Source: Endobugula sp965214375 (GTDB lineage Bacteria; Pseudomonadota; Gammaproteobacteria; Pseudomonadales; Cellvibrionaceae). Taken from it: a stretch of 64,000 bases of DNA. Location: positions 1,984,001 to 2,048,000 of the forward strand of contig OZ243947.1 in the NCBI GenBank assembly GCA_965214375.1, in the 5' to 3' direction. The notes below the pieces were generated by a model. It saw only the letters and a list, made by a program, of their open reading frames with translations. It did not search any database and was not told the origin of the DNA. Positions 18,548 through 27,894 of this stretch are shown here, in pieces. Each line of letters opens with the position of its first letter. Within the stretch, counting starts at the first letter, position 1. Made by a program: the position numbers and the translations under genes.

Positions 18548-19581
18548 ACAAACGTGTGACACGTACGTCATCCCGCGCGAAAACCGCACCCAATAAAAAC
18601 CGCCGTACGCAAAATAATACTCAGAAAAATGCCTCCCAGCCATTACCACGAGTAAAGAGCGGTGGAGTAAACGCGTGGTTTAGCCACCACCAGTATTCAT
18701 GTCGCAGTGCCGTTGATCGTTGCTTTCAGACACCCTTACAAAGTGTGCTAATTTGTCTGGTATTGGCGGTTGCTCTGATGCTGCCAGCAGCGCTATATGC
18801 CGGGCTTAACAGTCTGGGGCAATTAGGCGCTAATTGGCAAAATAGTACGCGCTTATCCGCCTTTCTCGACCACAAAGCCAAACCGCTGGCGATGGAGCAG
18901 TTGCAACAACGCCTATCGATATTACCGGAATTTATGGATGTGGTTCTGGTCACGCCAGAGCAGGCAAAACAGGAATTTATTCAACACTCCGGGTTGGGTG
19001 GGCTGTTGCAAGGATTGGAATCCAACCCGCTACCTGCTGTGTTGCTCATACAGCCTGCACCGAATATTACCGATTATCAACAGTTGCAGCGCATAAGCCG
19101 TCAATTGGAGCAAGAAACACTGATTGACAGTGTAGAGGTAGACCTTGAATGGTTGCAGCGCCTGCAAGCAATGATGCAGATAGCACAGCGTATCATTATA
19201 GCGCTGGGGGTTTTGTTGGTTATTGGTATGTTGTTGAATTTAGCCAATACGATACGTTTAACGATCGAAAACCGTCGCAAAGAGATTGTGGTGTCAAAAT
19301 TGGTCGGTGCAACCCATGCTTTTATCCGGCGTCCTTTTCTGTATACCGGAATATGTTACGGTTTGGGAGGGGGTGTATTTGCCGTTGTATTGTTACAACT
19401 GCTTGAGTGGTGGTTGCTACCTTGGGCCGAAAAGCTGGCATCACATTATGATAGTGAGTACTCGCTATCAATTTTGACCTTTAGTTACGGCTTGTTTCTC
19501 ATTGGTTTATCTGCACTATTGGGTTTATTGTCATCGTGGTTGGCTATGGTTCGTACTTTAAAAACAATTGAACCAGAGTAA
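18544..19581 (+). CDS. ftsX: Cell division membrane protein FtsX
   Basis: FtsX is the permease-like partner of FtsE. The start ATG 18544 overlaps the ftsE stop by 4 bases and has GAGGAG upstream. A basic cytoplasmic N-terminus of about 60 residues precedes the first helix (ICLVLAVALMLPAALYAG). The periplasmic loop then leads to three helices in the C-terminal half (IIIALGVLLVIGMLLNLAN and two further). The segment NRRKEIVVSKLVGATHAFIR is the family signature. Confidence 0.94.
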   Translation: MNKRVTRTSSRAKTAPNKNRRTQNNTQKNASQPLPRVKSGGVNAWFSHHQYSCRSAVDRCFQTPLQSVLICLVLAVALMLPAALYAGLNSLGQLGANWQNSTRLSAFLDHKAKPLAMEQLQQRLSILPEFMDVVLVTPEQAKQEFIQHSGLGGLLQGLESNPLPAVLLIQPAPNITDYQQLQRISRQLEQETLIDSVEVDLEWLQRLQAMMQIAQRIIIALGVLLVIGMLLNLANTIRLTIENRRKEIVVSKLVGATHAFIRRPFLYTGICYGLGGGVFAVVLLQLLEWWLLPWAEKLASHYDSEYSLSILTFSYGLFLIGLSALLGLLSSWLAMVRTLKTIEPE

Positions 19582-19659
19582 TTCTAAAAAATTGTATGCG
19601 AAAGTACTTCTGCAATGTTTCGGTCAATCTTACCGTATACGAACAACCGGTATTTAATG

Positions 19660-19687
19660 CTTGAAAAGTAAGGTGTAGCCACCATAT
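19660..19687 (+). promoter_or_regulatory. Candidate heat-shock (sigma32-type) promoter upstream of rpoH
   Basis: CTTGAAA at 19660-19666 and CACCATAT at 19680-19687 are separated by 13 bp. They match the sigma32 consensus CTTGAAA/CCCCATNT at 14 of the defined positions. It lies about 140 bp before the rpoH start. A TATAAT at 19717-19722 without a good -35 is a possible second start site. The rest of the 245-bp gap holds nothing else I can identify. Confidence 0.5.
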
Positions 19688-19826
19688 CTAAGCACTATAA
19701 CGTTTTTTTCTGTGCTTATAATGAACTAATAGGTAGAAAACAAGTTCTTATACTCGTATTTAGTTAATAACCTGCTAAAATACAAGATGATTTGAAAATC
19801 AACCGATTAACTGTAGAGATAACATC

Positions 19827-20687
19827 ATGGGAACTAGCTTACAGTCTGTAGATATGCTTGCACCGGGTGCGAACATTAATGCATACATGCAAGCCGTTAA
19901 TAATTTTGCCGTATTGAGCGTCGAGGAAGAACAAGATCTCGCTGAACGCTTGTACTATCATGAAGACTTGAATGCAGCACGTGGCCTAGTGATGTCGCAT
20001 CTGCGTTTCGTAGTGCACATTGCCAAGTCTTATTCCGGTTATGGTTTGTCTCAAGCGGATTTAATTCAGGAAGGTAATGTTGGGCTGATGAAGGCCGTTA
20101 AGCGGTTTAACCCTGAAAAAGGGGTGCGTCTAGTTTCATTTGCGGTACATTGGATTAAAGCGGAAATTCACGAGTTTATACTGCGTAATTGGCGTATCGT
20201 AAAAATTGCTACGACCAAGGCGCAGCGTAAATTGTTCTTTAATCTGCGTGGACAAAAAAAACGTCTGGCGTGGTTAACTCACGATGAAGCTAAGGCAGTT
20301 GCTGCGGATCTAAATGTAGATTTGAATCATGTTCAGGAAATGGAAGGTCGTTTATCTGCCTATGATGCGGCTTTTGATGCCGGTGCAGATGATGACGACG
20401 AGTCTGCTTTTCAAGCGCCGGCTAATTATCTTGAAGATCATCGTGCTAATCCCGCTCAGCAGTTAGAGGCGGAAAACTGGGCTGACGATAACGTCACACG
20501 TCTTACCCAAGCGTTGGATACATTGGATCAACGCAGTCAGACCATTATTCAGCGTCGCTGGTTGAATGCAGATAGCAAAGCCACGTTGCATGAATTAGCG
20601 GATGAGTTTGGCGTGTCTGCCGAGCGCATTCGCCAGCTGGAAAAAAATGCCATGAAAAAGGTACGTGTGGCAATGCTCGAATCTTAG
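19827..20687 (+). CDS. rpoH: RNA polymerase sigma-32 (heat shock) factor
   Basis: RpoH directs transcription of heat-shock genes. The 286-residue protein has region 2 (LRFVVHIAKSY, DLIQEGNVGLMKAVKRFNPE), the RpoH box around QRKLFFNLRGQKKRL, and region 4 (TLHELADEFGVSAERIRQLE). Location just after ftsX is conserved. A strong terminator at 20712-20737 follows. Confidence 0.97.
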   Translation: MGTSLQSVDMLAPGANINAYMQAVNNFAVLSVEEEQDLAERLYYHEDLNAARGLVMSHLRFVVHIAKSYSGYGLSQADLIQEGNVGLMKAVKRFNPEKGVRLVSFAVHWIKAEIHEFILRNWRIVKIATTKAQRKLFFNLRGQKKRLAWLTHDEAKAVAADLNVDLNHVQEMEGRLSAYDAAFDAGADDDDESAFQAPANYLEDHRANPAQQLEAENWADDNVTRLTQALDTLDQRSQTIIQRRWLNADSKATLHELADEFGVSAERIRQLEKNAMKKVRVAMLES

Positions 20688-20711
20688 CAGCTAAAGTGGT
20701 CAATATTTACG

Positions 20712-20737
20712 AAAAGCCGCTAATGCGGCTTTTTTTT
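20712..20737 (+). terminator. Rho-independent terminator of rpoH
   Basis: AAAAGCCGC, a TAAT loop and GCGGCTTTT form a 9-bp stem followed by a T-run, 24 bp after the rpoH stop. Confidence 0.92.
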
Positions 20738-20786
20738 ATGTACACGATGTACGAAAGGTGATAATAGAATTGTTAGCAATGGTAAA

Positions 20787-21194
20787 ATGATTAAGTGTAT
20801 TCTTATTTTTGCAACCATTAATGGTGCTTTAGCGATTATTTTGGGAGCCTTCGGCGCTCATGGCTTGCGTGATGACATTTCTGCACCGCTGTTAGCCGCG
20901 TATAAAACGGGTGTGTTGTATCACCTGATTCATGTCTTGGCGTTGTTATTTTTAGCGATATTTATGTGGGTCTTGCGTCAGCAAAACATGGGGTTAACGA
21001 TTTGGTTACAGGCCAGTGCGTATTTATGGATAGCGGGTATTATCTTATTTTCGGGTAGTCTCTATGGATTGGCGTTGAGTGTGGGTTCATGGTTGGGGCC
21101 GGTGACACCATTAGGTGGTGTATTGCTGATTAGTGGTTGGATATCGTTGTGTGTTGCCGTTGTCCGTTTGTCCGGATCTCAATCGTATGTCTGA
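20787..21194 (+). CDS. DUF423 family membrane protein
   Basis: This 135-residue protein starts MIKCILIFATINGALAIILG and carries FGAHGLRD, the signature of the DUF423 (YwdK-like) family. Four hydrophobic segments predict a small inner-membrane protein. Its 3' end overlaps trmB by 8 bases, so the two are probably translationally coupled. Function is unknown. Confidence 0.88.
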   Translation: MIKCILIFATINGALAIILGAFGAHGLRDDISAPLLAAYKTGVLYHLIHVLALLFLAIFMWVLRQQNMGLTIWLQASAYLWIAGIILFSGSLYGLALSVGSWLGPVTPLGGVLLISGWISLCVAVVRLSGSQSYV

Positions 21195-21894
21195 CACTGT
21201 TGAAATCAAGCCTGAATACAAAGATAAGCCTATCCGCAGTTATGTGATACGCGTTGGTCGCATGACAGAGGGGCAAAAAAAAGCGTTTGATCATGCTTGG
21301 GAAACCTATGGTCTGAGCTTATTCGATGGGGCGTTCGACCAACACGCTGTTTTTGGTCGCAAGGCGCCTCTGGTGCTGGAAATTGGTTTTGGCATGGGGG
21401 ATTCGCTCATTGAAATGGCCCAAAACCAGCCAGAATATGATTTTGTAGGTATAGAAGTTCATCCACCCGGTGTTGGTCGTTTGATTAATAATGCAGCCAA
21501 GCTTGGGTTGTCCAATATTCGTGTCTATATGGCAGATGCAGTCGATGTATTGGAAGATTGTTTTGTTGATGCCAGTTGTGATCGTTTTCAGTTGTATTTT
21601 CCTGATCCTTGGCACAAGAAAAAGCACCACAAGCGGCGTATCGTGCAAGCAGAATTTATGCAGTTGGTACGTTCGCGTTTAAAGCTAGGGGGTGTTTGCC
21701 ATATGGCAACCGACTGGGAGCCCTATGCTGAATACATGATGGAAGTATTGTCTGTCGCCAAAGGTTTGAGTAATCAACTGGGTGAGCAAGCATATGCCCC
21801 ACGCCCGGATTATCGTCCGCTAACGAAATTTGAAAAGCGTGGCGAACGTCTTGGGCATGGTGTTTGGGATTTATTATTCGAAAGAACAGAGTAA
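21187..21894 (+). CDS. trmB: tRNA (guanine46-N7)-methyltransferase
   Basis: TrmB makes m7G46 in tRNA. I chose ATG 21187 (MSDTVEIKPE) rather than an in-frame start at 21133 deep inside DUF423. Motifs: LEIGFGMGDSLIEMA for SAM, GIEVHPPGVG, and the catalytic YFPDPWHKKKHHKRRI. The length (235 residues) is normal. Confidence 0.95.
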   Translation: MSDTVEIKPEYKDKPIRSYVIRVGRMTEGQKKAFDHAWETYGLSLFDGAFDQHAVFGRKAPLVLEIGFGMGDSLIEMAQNQPEYDFVGIEVHPPGVGRLINNAAKLGLSNIRVYMADAVDVLEDCFVDASCDRFQLYFPDPWHKKKHHKRRIVQAEFMQLVRSRLKLGGVCHMATDWEPYAEYMMEVLSVAKGLSNQLGEQAYAPRPDYRPLTKFEKRGERLGHGVWDLLFERTE

Positions 21895-21914
21895 GACTCT
21901 CGTTATTTCAACCT

Positions 21915-21936
21915 TTGTTAACATTAATTGTTACAA
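21915..21936. promoter_or_regulatory. Imperfect 22-bp palindrome upstream of folE2, possible Zur operator
   Basis: The stretch begins TTGTTAACAT and ends TTGTTACAA, with 16 of 22 positions symmetric. It is AT-rich, like Zur sites. folE2 in many proteobacteria is under Zur, so this is plausible but unproven. Confidence 0.3.
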
Positions 21937-22059
21937 TGGCATATGTGTTTCATTGACTCAACAGGTTCGATATCTATCACGATCGTAGAAACTGTTTTTA
22001 CTCTGGTGTGACAAGGCGACCATCAATATTGAAAAGTAATGAATGAGTAAAAGAGAATT

Positions 22060-23007
22060 ATGACAAATCACAAGCCTGAAATGCCCGATGTTGCCAGCAG
22101 CCAGCTTGCGCAGATTAATGAAACATTGAATTGGGTAGGTATGAGTCGCATCGCATTGCCTCTCACGATAAAAGACAAGCATCTGGGTGCTTACAATGCC
22201 CATACGTTTATTGAAACTTATGTGAATGTTTCCAATCCGGAAGTGAAAGGTATTCACATGTCGCGATTGTACTTGCTGTTGACAGATTTTGCCAAAGACG
22301 AAGTGTTAACCATCTCGGCACTTAAAAATATCTTAAAAGATAAGTTGGCAAGTCATGAAGGCATTAGTAACGAAACTTGCTTGCAAATTGATTTTGATTA
22401 TTTTATTAATCAGCCGGCCTTAAAAAGTGAGTTTAATGGCTGGAAAGATTACCCGTCATTTATCCAGGCGCGTTCAGATGGAGGGCAGGTAACGATAGAG
22501 TTGGGCGTTAAGGTGCCTTACTCCTCAACTTGCCCATGCTCTGCTGCATTGTCACGACAATTATTGCAGCAAGCGTTTGCAAAAGATTTTGCAGATAACG
22601 ACACGGTTGATAAGGCCACCATTGAAAAATGGCTGCGCTCAGATCGTGGTAGTGTGGCTACACCACACAGCCAGCGTAGCTATGCCGATATTTGGGTTAA
22701 GTTAAACGATGATTGCGATGATTTCCCATTAAGTTATCTTGTGAATATTATTGAAGATGCATTAAAAACGGCCGTACAAACAGCCGTAAAACGTGAAGAT
22801 GAACAAGAGTTTGCGCGTTTAAATGGAGCTAACCAAATGTTCTGTGAAGATGCGGCACGACGTGTTAAAAGTGCTTTGCTGAATGAAGTCATCTATGATG
22901 ATTTTTGGGTGCGTATTGAACATATTGAAAGTTTGCATGCGCATGATGCCGTCGCGATTATCACAAAAGGTGTTGCTGGAGGTTACCAGCCGTTATTACA
23001 TCGATAA
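22060..23007 (+). CDS. folE2: GTP cyclohydrolase FolE2 (type IB)
   Basis: FolE2 converts GTP to dihydroneopterin triphosphate, the first step of folate synthesis, without the strict zinc need of FolE. The 315-residue protein contains VPYSSTCPCSAALSRQ, the metal-binding Cys loop of the family, and the late signature FARLNGANQMFCEDAARRV. It is preceded by a 165-bp gap with a possible Zur-like palindrome and followed after 25 bp by a sugar dehydrogenase gene. Confidence 0.94.
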   Translation: MTNHKPEMPDVASSQLAQINETLNWVGMSRIALPLTIKDKHLGAYNAHTFIETYVNVSNPEVKGIHMSRLYLLLTDFAKDEVLTISALKNILKDKLASHEGISNETCLQIDFDYFINQPALKSEFNGWKDYPSFIQARSDGGQVTIELGVKVPYSSTCPCSAALSRQLLQQAFAKDFADNDTVDKATIEKWLRSDRGSVATPHSQRSYADIWVKLNDDCDDFPLSYLVNIIEDALKTAVQTAVKREDEQEFARLNGANQMFCEDAARRVKSALLNEVIYDDFWVRIEHIESLHAHDAVAIITKGVAGGYQPLLHR

Positions 23008-23032
23008 TGTTTTAATTGACAACGAAGAAATT

Positions 23033-24121
23033 ATGAATAAAAATTTTTTTTCAGCGTTAATTCTGATTTTACTTTGTTGTTCTAATAGCTATTCTTTTTC
23101 CCAAGCGGTGACCGTGATTGCCGAAGGCCTTGAGCATCCTTGGTCTTTGGCTTTTATGCCCGATGGCCGTTATCTGGTGACTGAAAAAAAAGGTAACCTG
23201 CGTATTATTGATGAGCAGGGCAATATTATTCCACCAATAAGTGGTCTTCCGAAAATAGCCACCATTGGTCAAGGTGGTTTGTTAGATGTTATTTTGCATC
23301 CCCAGTTTGAAAAAAATCATTGGATTTATCTGAGGTTTGTTTCGGGGAATGGTGTTAAAGGTTACAGCACAGAGGTGGTGCGTGCCAACATAAATCTACA
23401 AAAAGATAACTTAAGCTTAAGCAATATAGAAAGTATTTTTCAATCACAGCCGAAGACTAAAGGTGGGCGACATTTTGGTAGCCGTTTGTTATTTGATAAA
23501 AAGCAATATTTATATATCAGTTTAGGGGATCGTGGTTTGCGGGATCCTGCGCAGGAGTTAATTAACCATATTGGCAGTTTGATTCGTTTGCATGATGATG
23601 GAAAAGTGCCTAACGATAATCCCTTTGTTGACCAAAAAGATGCGCGGCCAGAAATTTTTTCTTATGGTCATCGCAATATACAAGGGTTAGCGTTACACCC
23701 TCAAACGGGAGACGTCTGGGCGCATGAACATGGGCCGCAAGGCGGTGATGAACTAAATCGTATTGTGCCCGGCAAAAATTATGGCTGGCCAGTGATTACC
23801 TATGGTGTTAATTATGGTTTTGGCACCAAAATTGGTGAAGGAACCCACAAAGCAGGAATGGAACAACCCAGATACCAGTGGACGCCGTCGATTGCACCTT
23901 CCGGTTTGGCGTTTTATAACGACAGCTGGTTAATCGGCGCCTTAAAACACCAATTGTTAGCAGTGCTTTCGCCAGACGGTAACCGTTTTAGTGAAAAGCG
24001 TTTTCTGGAACAACAGTGGGGAAAAATTCGTGATGTGCGTGTCAAGGGAAGCGCTGTTTATTTGTTGACTGACGATGATGATGGAAAATTGTTACGCGTC
24101 TATTTGGAAGAGAAAAAATAA
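23033..24121 (+). CDS. PQQ-dependent soluble aldose sugar dehydrogenase (YliI/Asd-like)
   Basis: The start is ATG 23033 (MNKNFFSALILILLCC), giving a signal peptide; a longer frame to 22883 overlaps folE2. The mature part has the PQQ glucose-dehydrogenase-like beta-propeller pattern: GLEHPWSLAFMPDG, GLLDVILHPQFEKN, GGRHFGSRL, HRNIQGLALHP and HEHGPQGGDELN. Such enzymes oxidise aldoses in the periplasm using PQQ and calcium. The substrate cannot be fixed from sequence. It ends 2 bp before pyrC. Confidence 0.88.
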   Translation: MNKNFFSALILILLCCSNSYSFSQAVTVIAEGLEHPWSLAFMPDGRYLVTEKKGNLRIIDEQGNIIPPISGLPKIATIGQGGLLDVILHPQFEKNHWIYLRFVSGNGVKGYSTEVVRANINLQKDNLSLSNIESIFQSQPKTKGGRHFGSRLLFDKKQYLYISLGDRGLRDPAQELINHIGSLIRLHDDGKVPNDNPFVDQKDARPEIFSYGHRNIQGLALHPQTGDVWAHEHGPQGGDELNRIVPGKNYGWPVITYGVNYGFGTKIGEGTHKAGMEQPRYQWTPSIAPSGLAFYNDSWLIGALKHQLLAVLSPDGNRFSEKRFLEQQWGKIRDVRVKGSAVYLLTDDDDGKLLRVYLEEKK

Positions 24122-24123
24122 TA

Positions 24124-25176
24124 ATGACAAGTTTAACTATTCAAACCCCCGATGATTGGCACCTGCACTTTCGTGATGGTGATATGTTGCCTGAAACCGT
24201 TCCCGCAACGGCGCGTTGTTTTCGTCGAGCAATTGTGATGCCTAATTTGGTTCCGCCAGTAACGACAGGGCCTATGGCAATGGACTATAAACAACGTATT
24301 TTAGACGCAGCGCCTGAGGTTATTTCACACAGCACGACTGATGTACCCTTTGAACCTTTGATGACGATCTATCTGACGAATGCGACAACAACAGAAGATA
24401 TTCGTGCCGCAAAAAAAATGGGTGTCATTGCCGCTAAACTTTATCCGGCAGGTGTAACCACCAATTCAGCGGCAGCTGTGAGTGCGGTAAATCAATTGTC
24501 GCCTATTTTTGAAGTGATGGCAGAAGAGGGTATGTTGTTGCTTATTCACGGGGAGGTTACTGATAGTGATATTGATATCTTCGACCGTGAAAAAGTCTTT
24601 ATTGATCGCCACCTTAGATCGATCGTTGATAGTTTTCCAACACTGAAAATTGTTTCTGAACATATCACTACAAAAGATGCGGTTGAATTCGTGTCTGCTT
24701 CAGGCTATAACATAGCGGCAACCATTACGCCGCAACATTTATTGTTAAATCGTAACGACATGTTGGTAGGCGGTATACGCCCACATAACTATTGTTTGCC
24801 AGTATTGAAGCGTAATATTCATCAGCAAGCTTTACGTGAGGTAGTTGCGTCCGGGTCATCAAAATTCTTTTTGGGAACCGATTCTGCGCCGCACGAAAAA
24901 CACCGTAAAGAATCTGCGTGTGGTTGTGCAGGTTGTTATAGTGCGTGGAGTGCGATCGAACTGTATGCGCAAGTGTTTGATGATTTAGGGTGTTTAGAAA
25001 ATCTTGAAGGTTTTGCGAGCCACTATGGCGCAGATTTTTACGGTTTGCCACGCAATGAAGGAACGATTACGTTACAAAAACAACAGTGGCAAGTGCCGGA
25101 AGAAATTACATTACCTAATGGTCATCCCATTGTGCCATTCTTTGCCGGGCAAACTTTAGAGTGGAAAGTAGCGTAG
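24124..25176 (+). CDS. pyrC: Dihydroorotase (class II)
   Basis: PyrC closes N-carbamoyl-aspartate to dihydroorotate. Present are the metal-binding WHLHFRDG, the carboxylated lysine region AAKLYPAGVTTNS, the His pair in IHGEV and SEHITT, and the final Asp in GTDSAPH. The 350 residues fit the E. coli type. It converges on hemB with a 9-bp gap. Confidence 0.96.
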   Translation: MTSLTIQTPDDWHLHFRDGDMLPETVPATARCFRRAIVMPNLVPPVTTGPMAMDYKQRILDAAPEVISHSTTDVPFEPLMTIYLTNATTTEDIRAAKKMGVIAAKLYPAGVTTNSAAAVSAVNQLSPIFEVMAEEGMLLLIHGEVTDSDIDIFDREKVFIDRHLRSIVDSFPTLKIVSEHITTKDAVEFVSASGYNIAATITPQHLLLNRNDMLVGGIRPHNYCLPVLKRNIHQQALREVVASGSSKFFLGTDSAPHEKHRKESACGCAGCYSAWSAIELYAQVFDDLGCLENLEGFASHYGADFYGLPRNEGTITLQKQQWQVPEEITLPNGHPIVPFFAGQTLEWKVA

Positions 25177-25185
25177 TCGCTAGCG

Positions 25186-26187
25186 TTAACGTTGCGGTAA
25201 ACTTTTTGCATAATCCTTCGCAAAGTAAGTCAAAATTGCATCTGCGCCGGCGCGTTTTATGCAAAGCAATGATTCATGAATCACATTTTCGTTTAAATAA
25301 CCTTTGTCAATGGCGAGCTTGTGCATGCTGTATTCCCCACTGACCTGATAGGCAAAAGTGGGCATGGCAAATGTTTCTTTAACCCGTTTTACAATATCGA
25401 GATAAGGCATCGCAGGCTTTACCATGATGCTATCAGCACCTTCCGAGATATCCAGAGCCACTTCATGTAATGCTTCATCACTATTGGCTGGGTCCATTTG
25501 ATATGTCATTTTATTGCCTGCTCCCAATGCATTCGTTGAACCGACAGCATCTCTAAAAGGCCCATAATAGGCAGAAGCATATTTAGCAGCATACGCCAGA
25601 ATTTGTGTGTTAATAAACTGTTGTTCATCCAATGCTTGACGCACCGCGCCGATACGGCCATCCATCATATCGGACGGTGCAATAATATCAGCCCCTGCTT
25701 CTGCACAAGCCAGTGCCTGTTTTTGTAGTACTGCCACCGTGATGTCATTCAACACATAGCCATTTTCATCAATAATGCCATCCTGCCCATGGGTCGTGTA
25801 AGGGTCAAGTGCGGCGTCGGTAATAATTCCCATTTCAGGGAAATGTTTTTTGATCTCACGAACTGTGCGACAAATCAGACTATCGGGATTATAGGCTTCA
25901 CTGCCATCCAGTGTGCGTATAGACGATTCGACATTGGGGAATAGTGCAATGGCAGGAATACCGAGGGTTAATAATACTTCTACTTCACGTAGTATTTCAT
26001 CAATAGAAAAGCGATACATGCCCGGCATTGTCTCTATTTCAACTACCTGTTTATTCCCTTCCACAACAAACATTGGATAGATTAAATCGTCAACATAAAC
26101 ACAGGTTTCACGTACCAGTCGTCGTGAAAAACCCTGATGGCGGTTACGACGTAAACGGCTGGTAGGGAAGTGGCGGGAACTATTCAT
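25186..26187 (-). CDS. hemB: Delta-aminolevulinic acid dehydratase (porphobilinogen synthase)
   Basis: HemB condenses two 5-aminolevulinates in haem synthesis. Motifs: DPYTTHGQDGII in the metal/allosteric region, APSDMMDGRIGA, and the Schiff-base lysine in MVKPAMPYLD near residue 255. The 333-residue length is standard. hemH lies in the same window at 61.2 kb. The gene is divergent from the UDP-glucose dehydrogenase gene. Confidence 0.96.
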   Translation of the reverse strand: MNSSRHFPTSRLRRNRHQGFSRRLVRETCVYVDDLIYPMFVVEGNKQVVEIETMPGMYRFSIDEILREVEVLLTLGIPAIALFPNVESSIRTLDGSEAYNPDSLICRTVREIKKHFPEMGIITDAALDPYTTHGQDGIIDENGYVLNDITVAVLQKQALACAEAGADIIAPSDMMDGRIGAVRQALDEQQFINTQILAYAAKYASAYYGPFRDAVGSTNALGAGNKMTYQMDPANSDEALHEVALDISEGADSIMVKPAMPYLDIVKRVKETFAMPTFAYQVSGEYSMHKLAIDKGYLNENVIHESLLCIKRAGADAILTYFAKDYAKSLPQR

Positions 26188-26302
26188 ATAGGGCTCAAGG
26201 CACGGTTTCAGTAAGATATGGAGATTTATGTTAATAAAAAAGTCATATAAAAGCTATAATCTGCACGGTTTAACTTTTGTGACAATATCAGAGTCGTTAA
26301 TT

Positions 26303-27640
26303 ATGCGAATTACAGTGTTTGGAATAGGGTATGTGGGCTTAGTGCAGGCAGCAGTCTTATCGGATGTAGGGCATGACGTGTGCTGTGTTGATATTGATCA
26401 GCAGAAAATTGAAAACCTGAAGCAAGGCATTATTCCGATTTATGAGCCAGGATTAACCTCTCTGGTGCAAGCAAATTATCAGACAGGCCGTTTGCGTTTT
26501 ACTACAGATGCTAAAGAGGGCGTTAACTTTGGCGACGTTCAGCTAATTGCGGTGGGAACCCCTCCTGATGAGGATGGTTCAGCAGATTTGAGATATGTGC
26601 TTGGGGTTGCCGAAACCATTGCAACTTATATGTCAACAAAGAAAGTGGTAATTGACAAGTCTACCGTTCCTGTCGGTACGGCAGATAAGGTGAAGCAAAA
26701 AATACATGCCGTTTTCAAGGAACGTGACGAATCGATTCCTTTTCATATGGTTTCCAATCCTGAATTTTTAAAAGAAGGTGCGGCGGTTAATGATTGTATG
26801 CGTCCTGACAGAATTGTCGTCGGTTGTGATTCTGCTGAAGTAGAAGCGCCGATGCGTGAGCTTTACGAGCCCTTTAATCGTAACCATGATCGTATGATTT
26901 TTATGGATATTCGCAGTGCCGAGTTAACAAAATATGCGGCCAATTGTATGTTGGCTACTAAAATCAGCTTTATGAATGAAATATCTAATCTGGCTGAGTT
27001 GCTGGGGGCAGATATTGAAATGGTGCGTAAAGGTATTGGTTCTGATGAGCGTATTGGTTATCAGTTTATTTATCCGGGGTGTGGTTATGGTGGCTCTTGT
27101 TTTCCGAAAGATGTTCAGGCGCTGATTAAGACATCACAGTCTGTAGGTTATCAACCAGAACTATTGCAATCCGTTGAATCGGTCAACTATCGTCAAAAGC
27201 GTAAATTGCAATCCTATATACAGCGCTACTTTGGTGAAAACTTACAGGGCAAAGTATTTGCCTTATGGGGCTTATCATTTAAGCCTAAAACGGATGATAT
27301 GCGTGAGTCACCAAGTCGGGTATTGATGGAATTCTTATGGCAGGCTGGCGCCAAGATACAGGCTTACGATCCCGAGGCAATGGAAGAATGTGCTCGTATT
27401 TATAGTGATCAGGAAAATCTACAGTTGATGGAAACTCAGGAAAATGCCTTAGTTGGTGCGGATGCTTTAGTTATTTGCACTGAGTGGCAACACTTCAGAG
27501 CGCCAGATTTTGATCTTATCAAACACACCTTGCGGCAGCCAGTTATCTTTGACGGCCGTAATTTATATAGCCCTGAGAGGCTGCAAGAAAAGGGCTTTGA
27601 TTACTATGCGATAGGGCGTGGAAAATCGGTCAACGTATAA
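26303..27640 (+). CDS. UDP-glucose 6-dehydrogenase
   Basis: This enzyme oxidises UDP-glucose to UDP-glucuronate for surface polysaccharides. I chose ATG 26303 (MRITVFGIGYVGLV), the Rossmann start; the upstream in-frame start at 26228 adds unrelated residues. The catalytic cysteine lies in YPGCGYGGSCFPKDVQAL near residue 270. Other signatures are STVPVGTADKV and NPEFLKEGAAV. A TATAAT at 26255-26260 may be its -10 box. It ends 3 bp before the 3' end of the convergent tRNA-Arg. Confidence 0.93.
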   Translation: MRITVFGIGYVGLVQAAVLSDVGHDVCCVDIDQQKIENLKQGIIPIYEPGLTSLVQANYQTGRLRFTTDAKEGVNFGDVQLIAVGTPPDEDGSADLRYVLGVAETIATYMSTKKVVIDKSTVPVGTADKVKQKIHAVFKERDESIPFHMVSNPEFLKEGAAVNDCMRPDRIVVGCDSAEVEAPMRELYEPFNRNHDRMIFMDIRSAELTKYAANCMLATKISFMNEISNLAELLGADIEMVRKGIGSDERIGYQFIYPGCGYGGSCFPKDVQALIKTSQSVGYQPELLQSVESVNYRQKRKLQSYIQRYFGENLQGKVFALWGLSFKPKTDDMRESPSRVLMEFLWQAGAKIQAYDPEAMEECARIYSDQENLQLMETQENALVGADALVICTEWQHFRAPDFDLIKHTLRQPVIFDGRNLYSPERLQEKGFDYYAIGRGKSVNV

Positions 27641-27643
27641 ATG

Positions 27644-27720
<77 letters not shown>

Positions 27721-27750
27721 ATTATATTTTTGCAGGGTATCGAGCGCGGA

Positions 27751-27756
27751 ATTGTA
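27751..27756 (-). promoter_or_regulatory. -10 box of the tRNA-Arg gene
   Basis: TACAAT on the minus strand, followed by the GC-rich discriminator TCCGCGCTCG, 30 bases before the tRNA. No clear -35 is visible. Confidence 0.45.
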
Positions 27757-27894
27757 CAGGGTTGTTATTGACCGCGCACATGTTTATTTACCTTGAGAAG
27801 AATAAAGGTCTATAATCGATTGCCTATTCAAACAATGTATCTTGGTCGGTAAAGTTTGAAGTAAAAGCTTGGTAGGCAAATAGAGGAGAATGGC

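Noticed and set aside
23033..24121. Sugar dehydrogenase starting at 22883
   Set aside because: That start lies inside folE2 and would remove the signal peptide; ATG 23033 gives a clear one.
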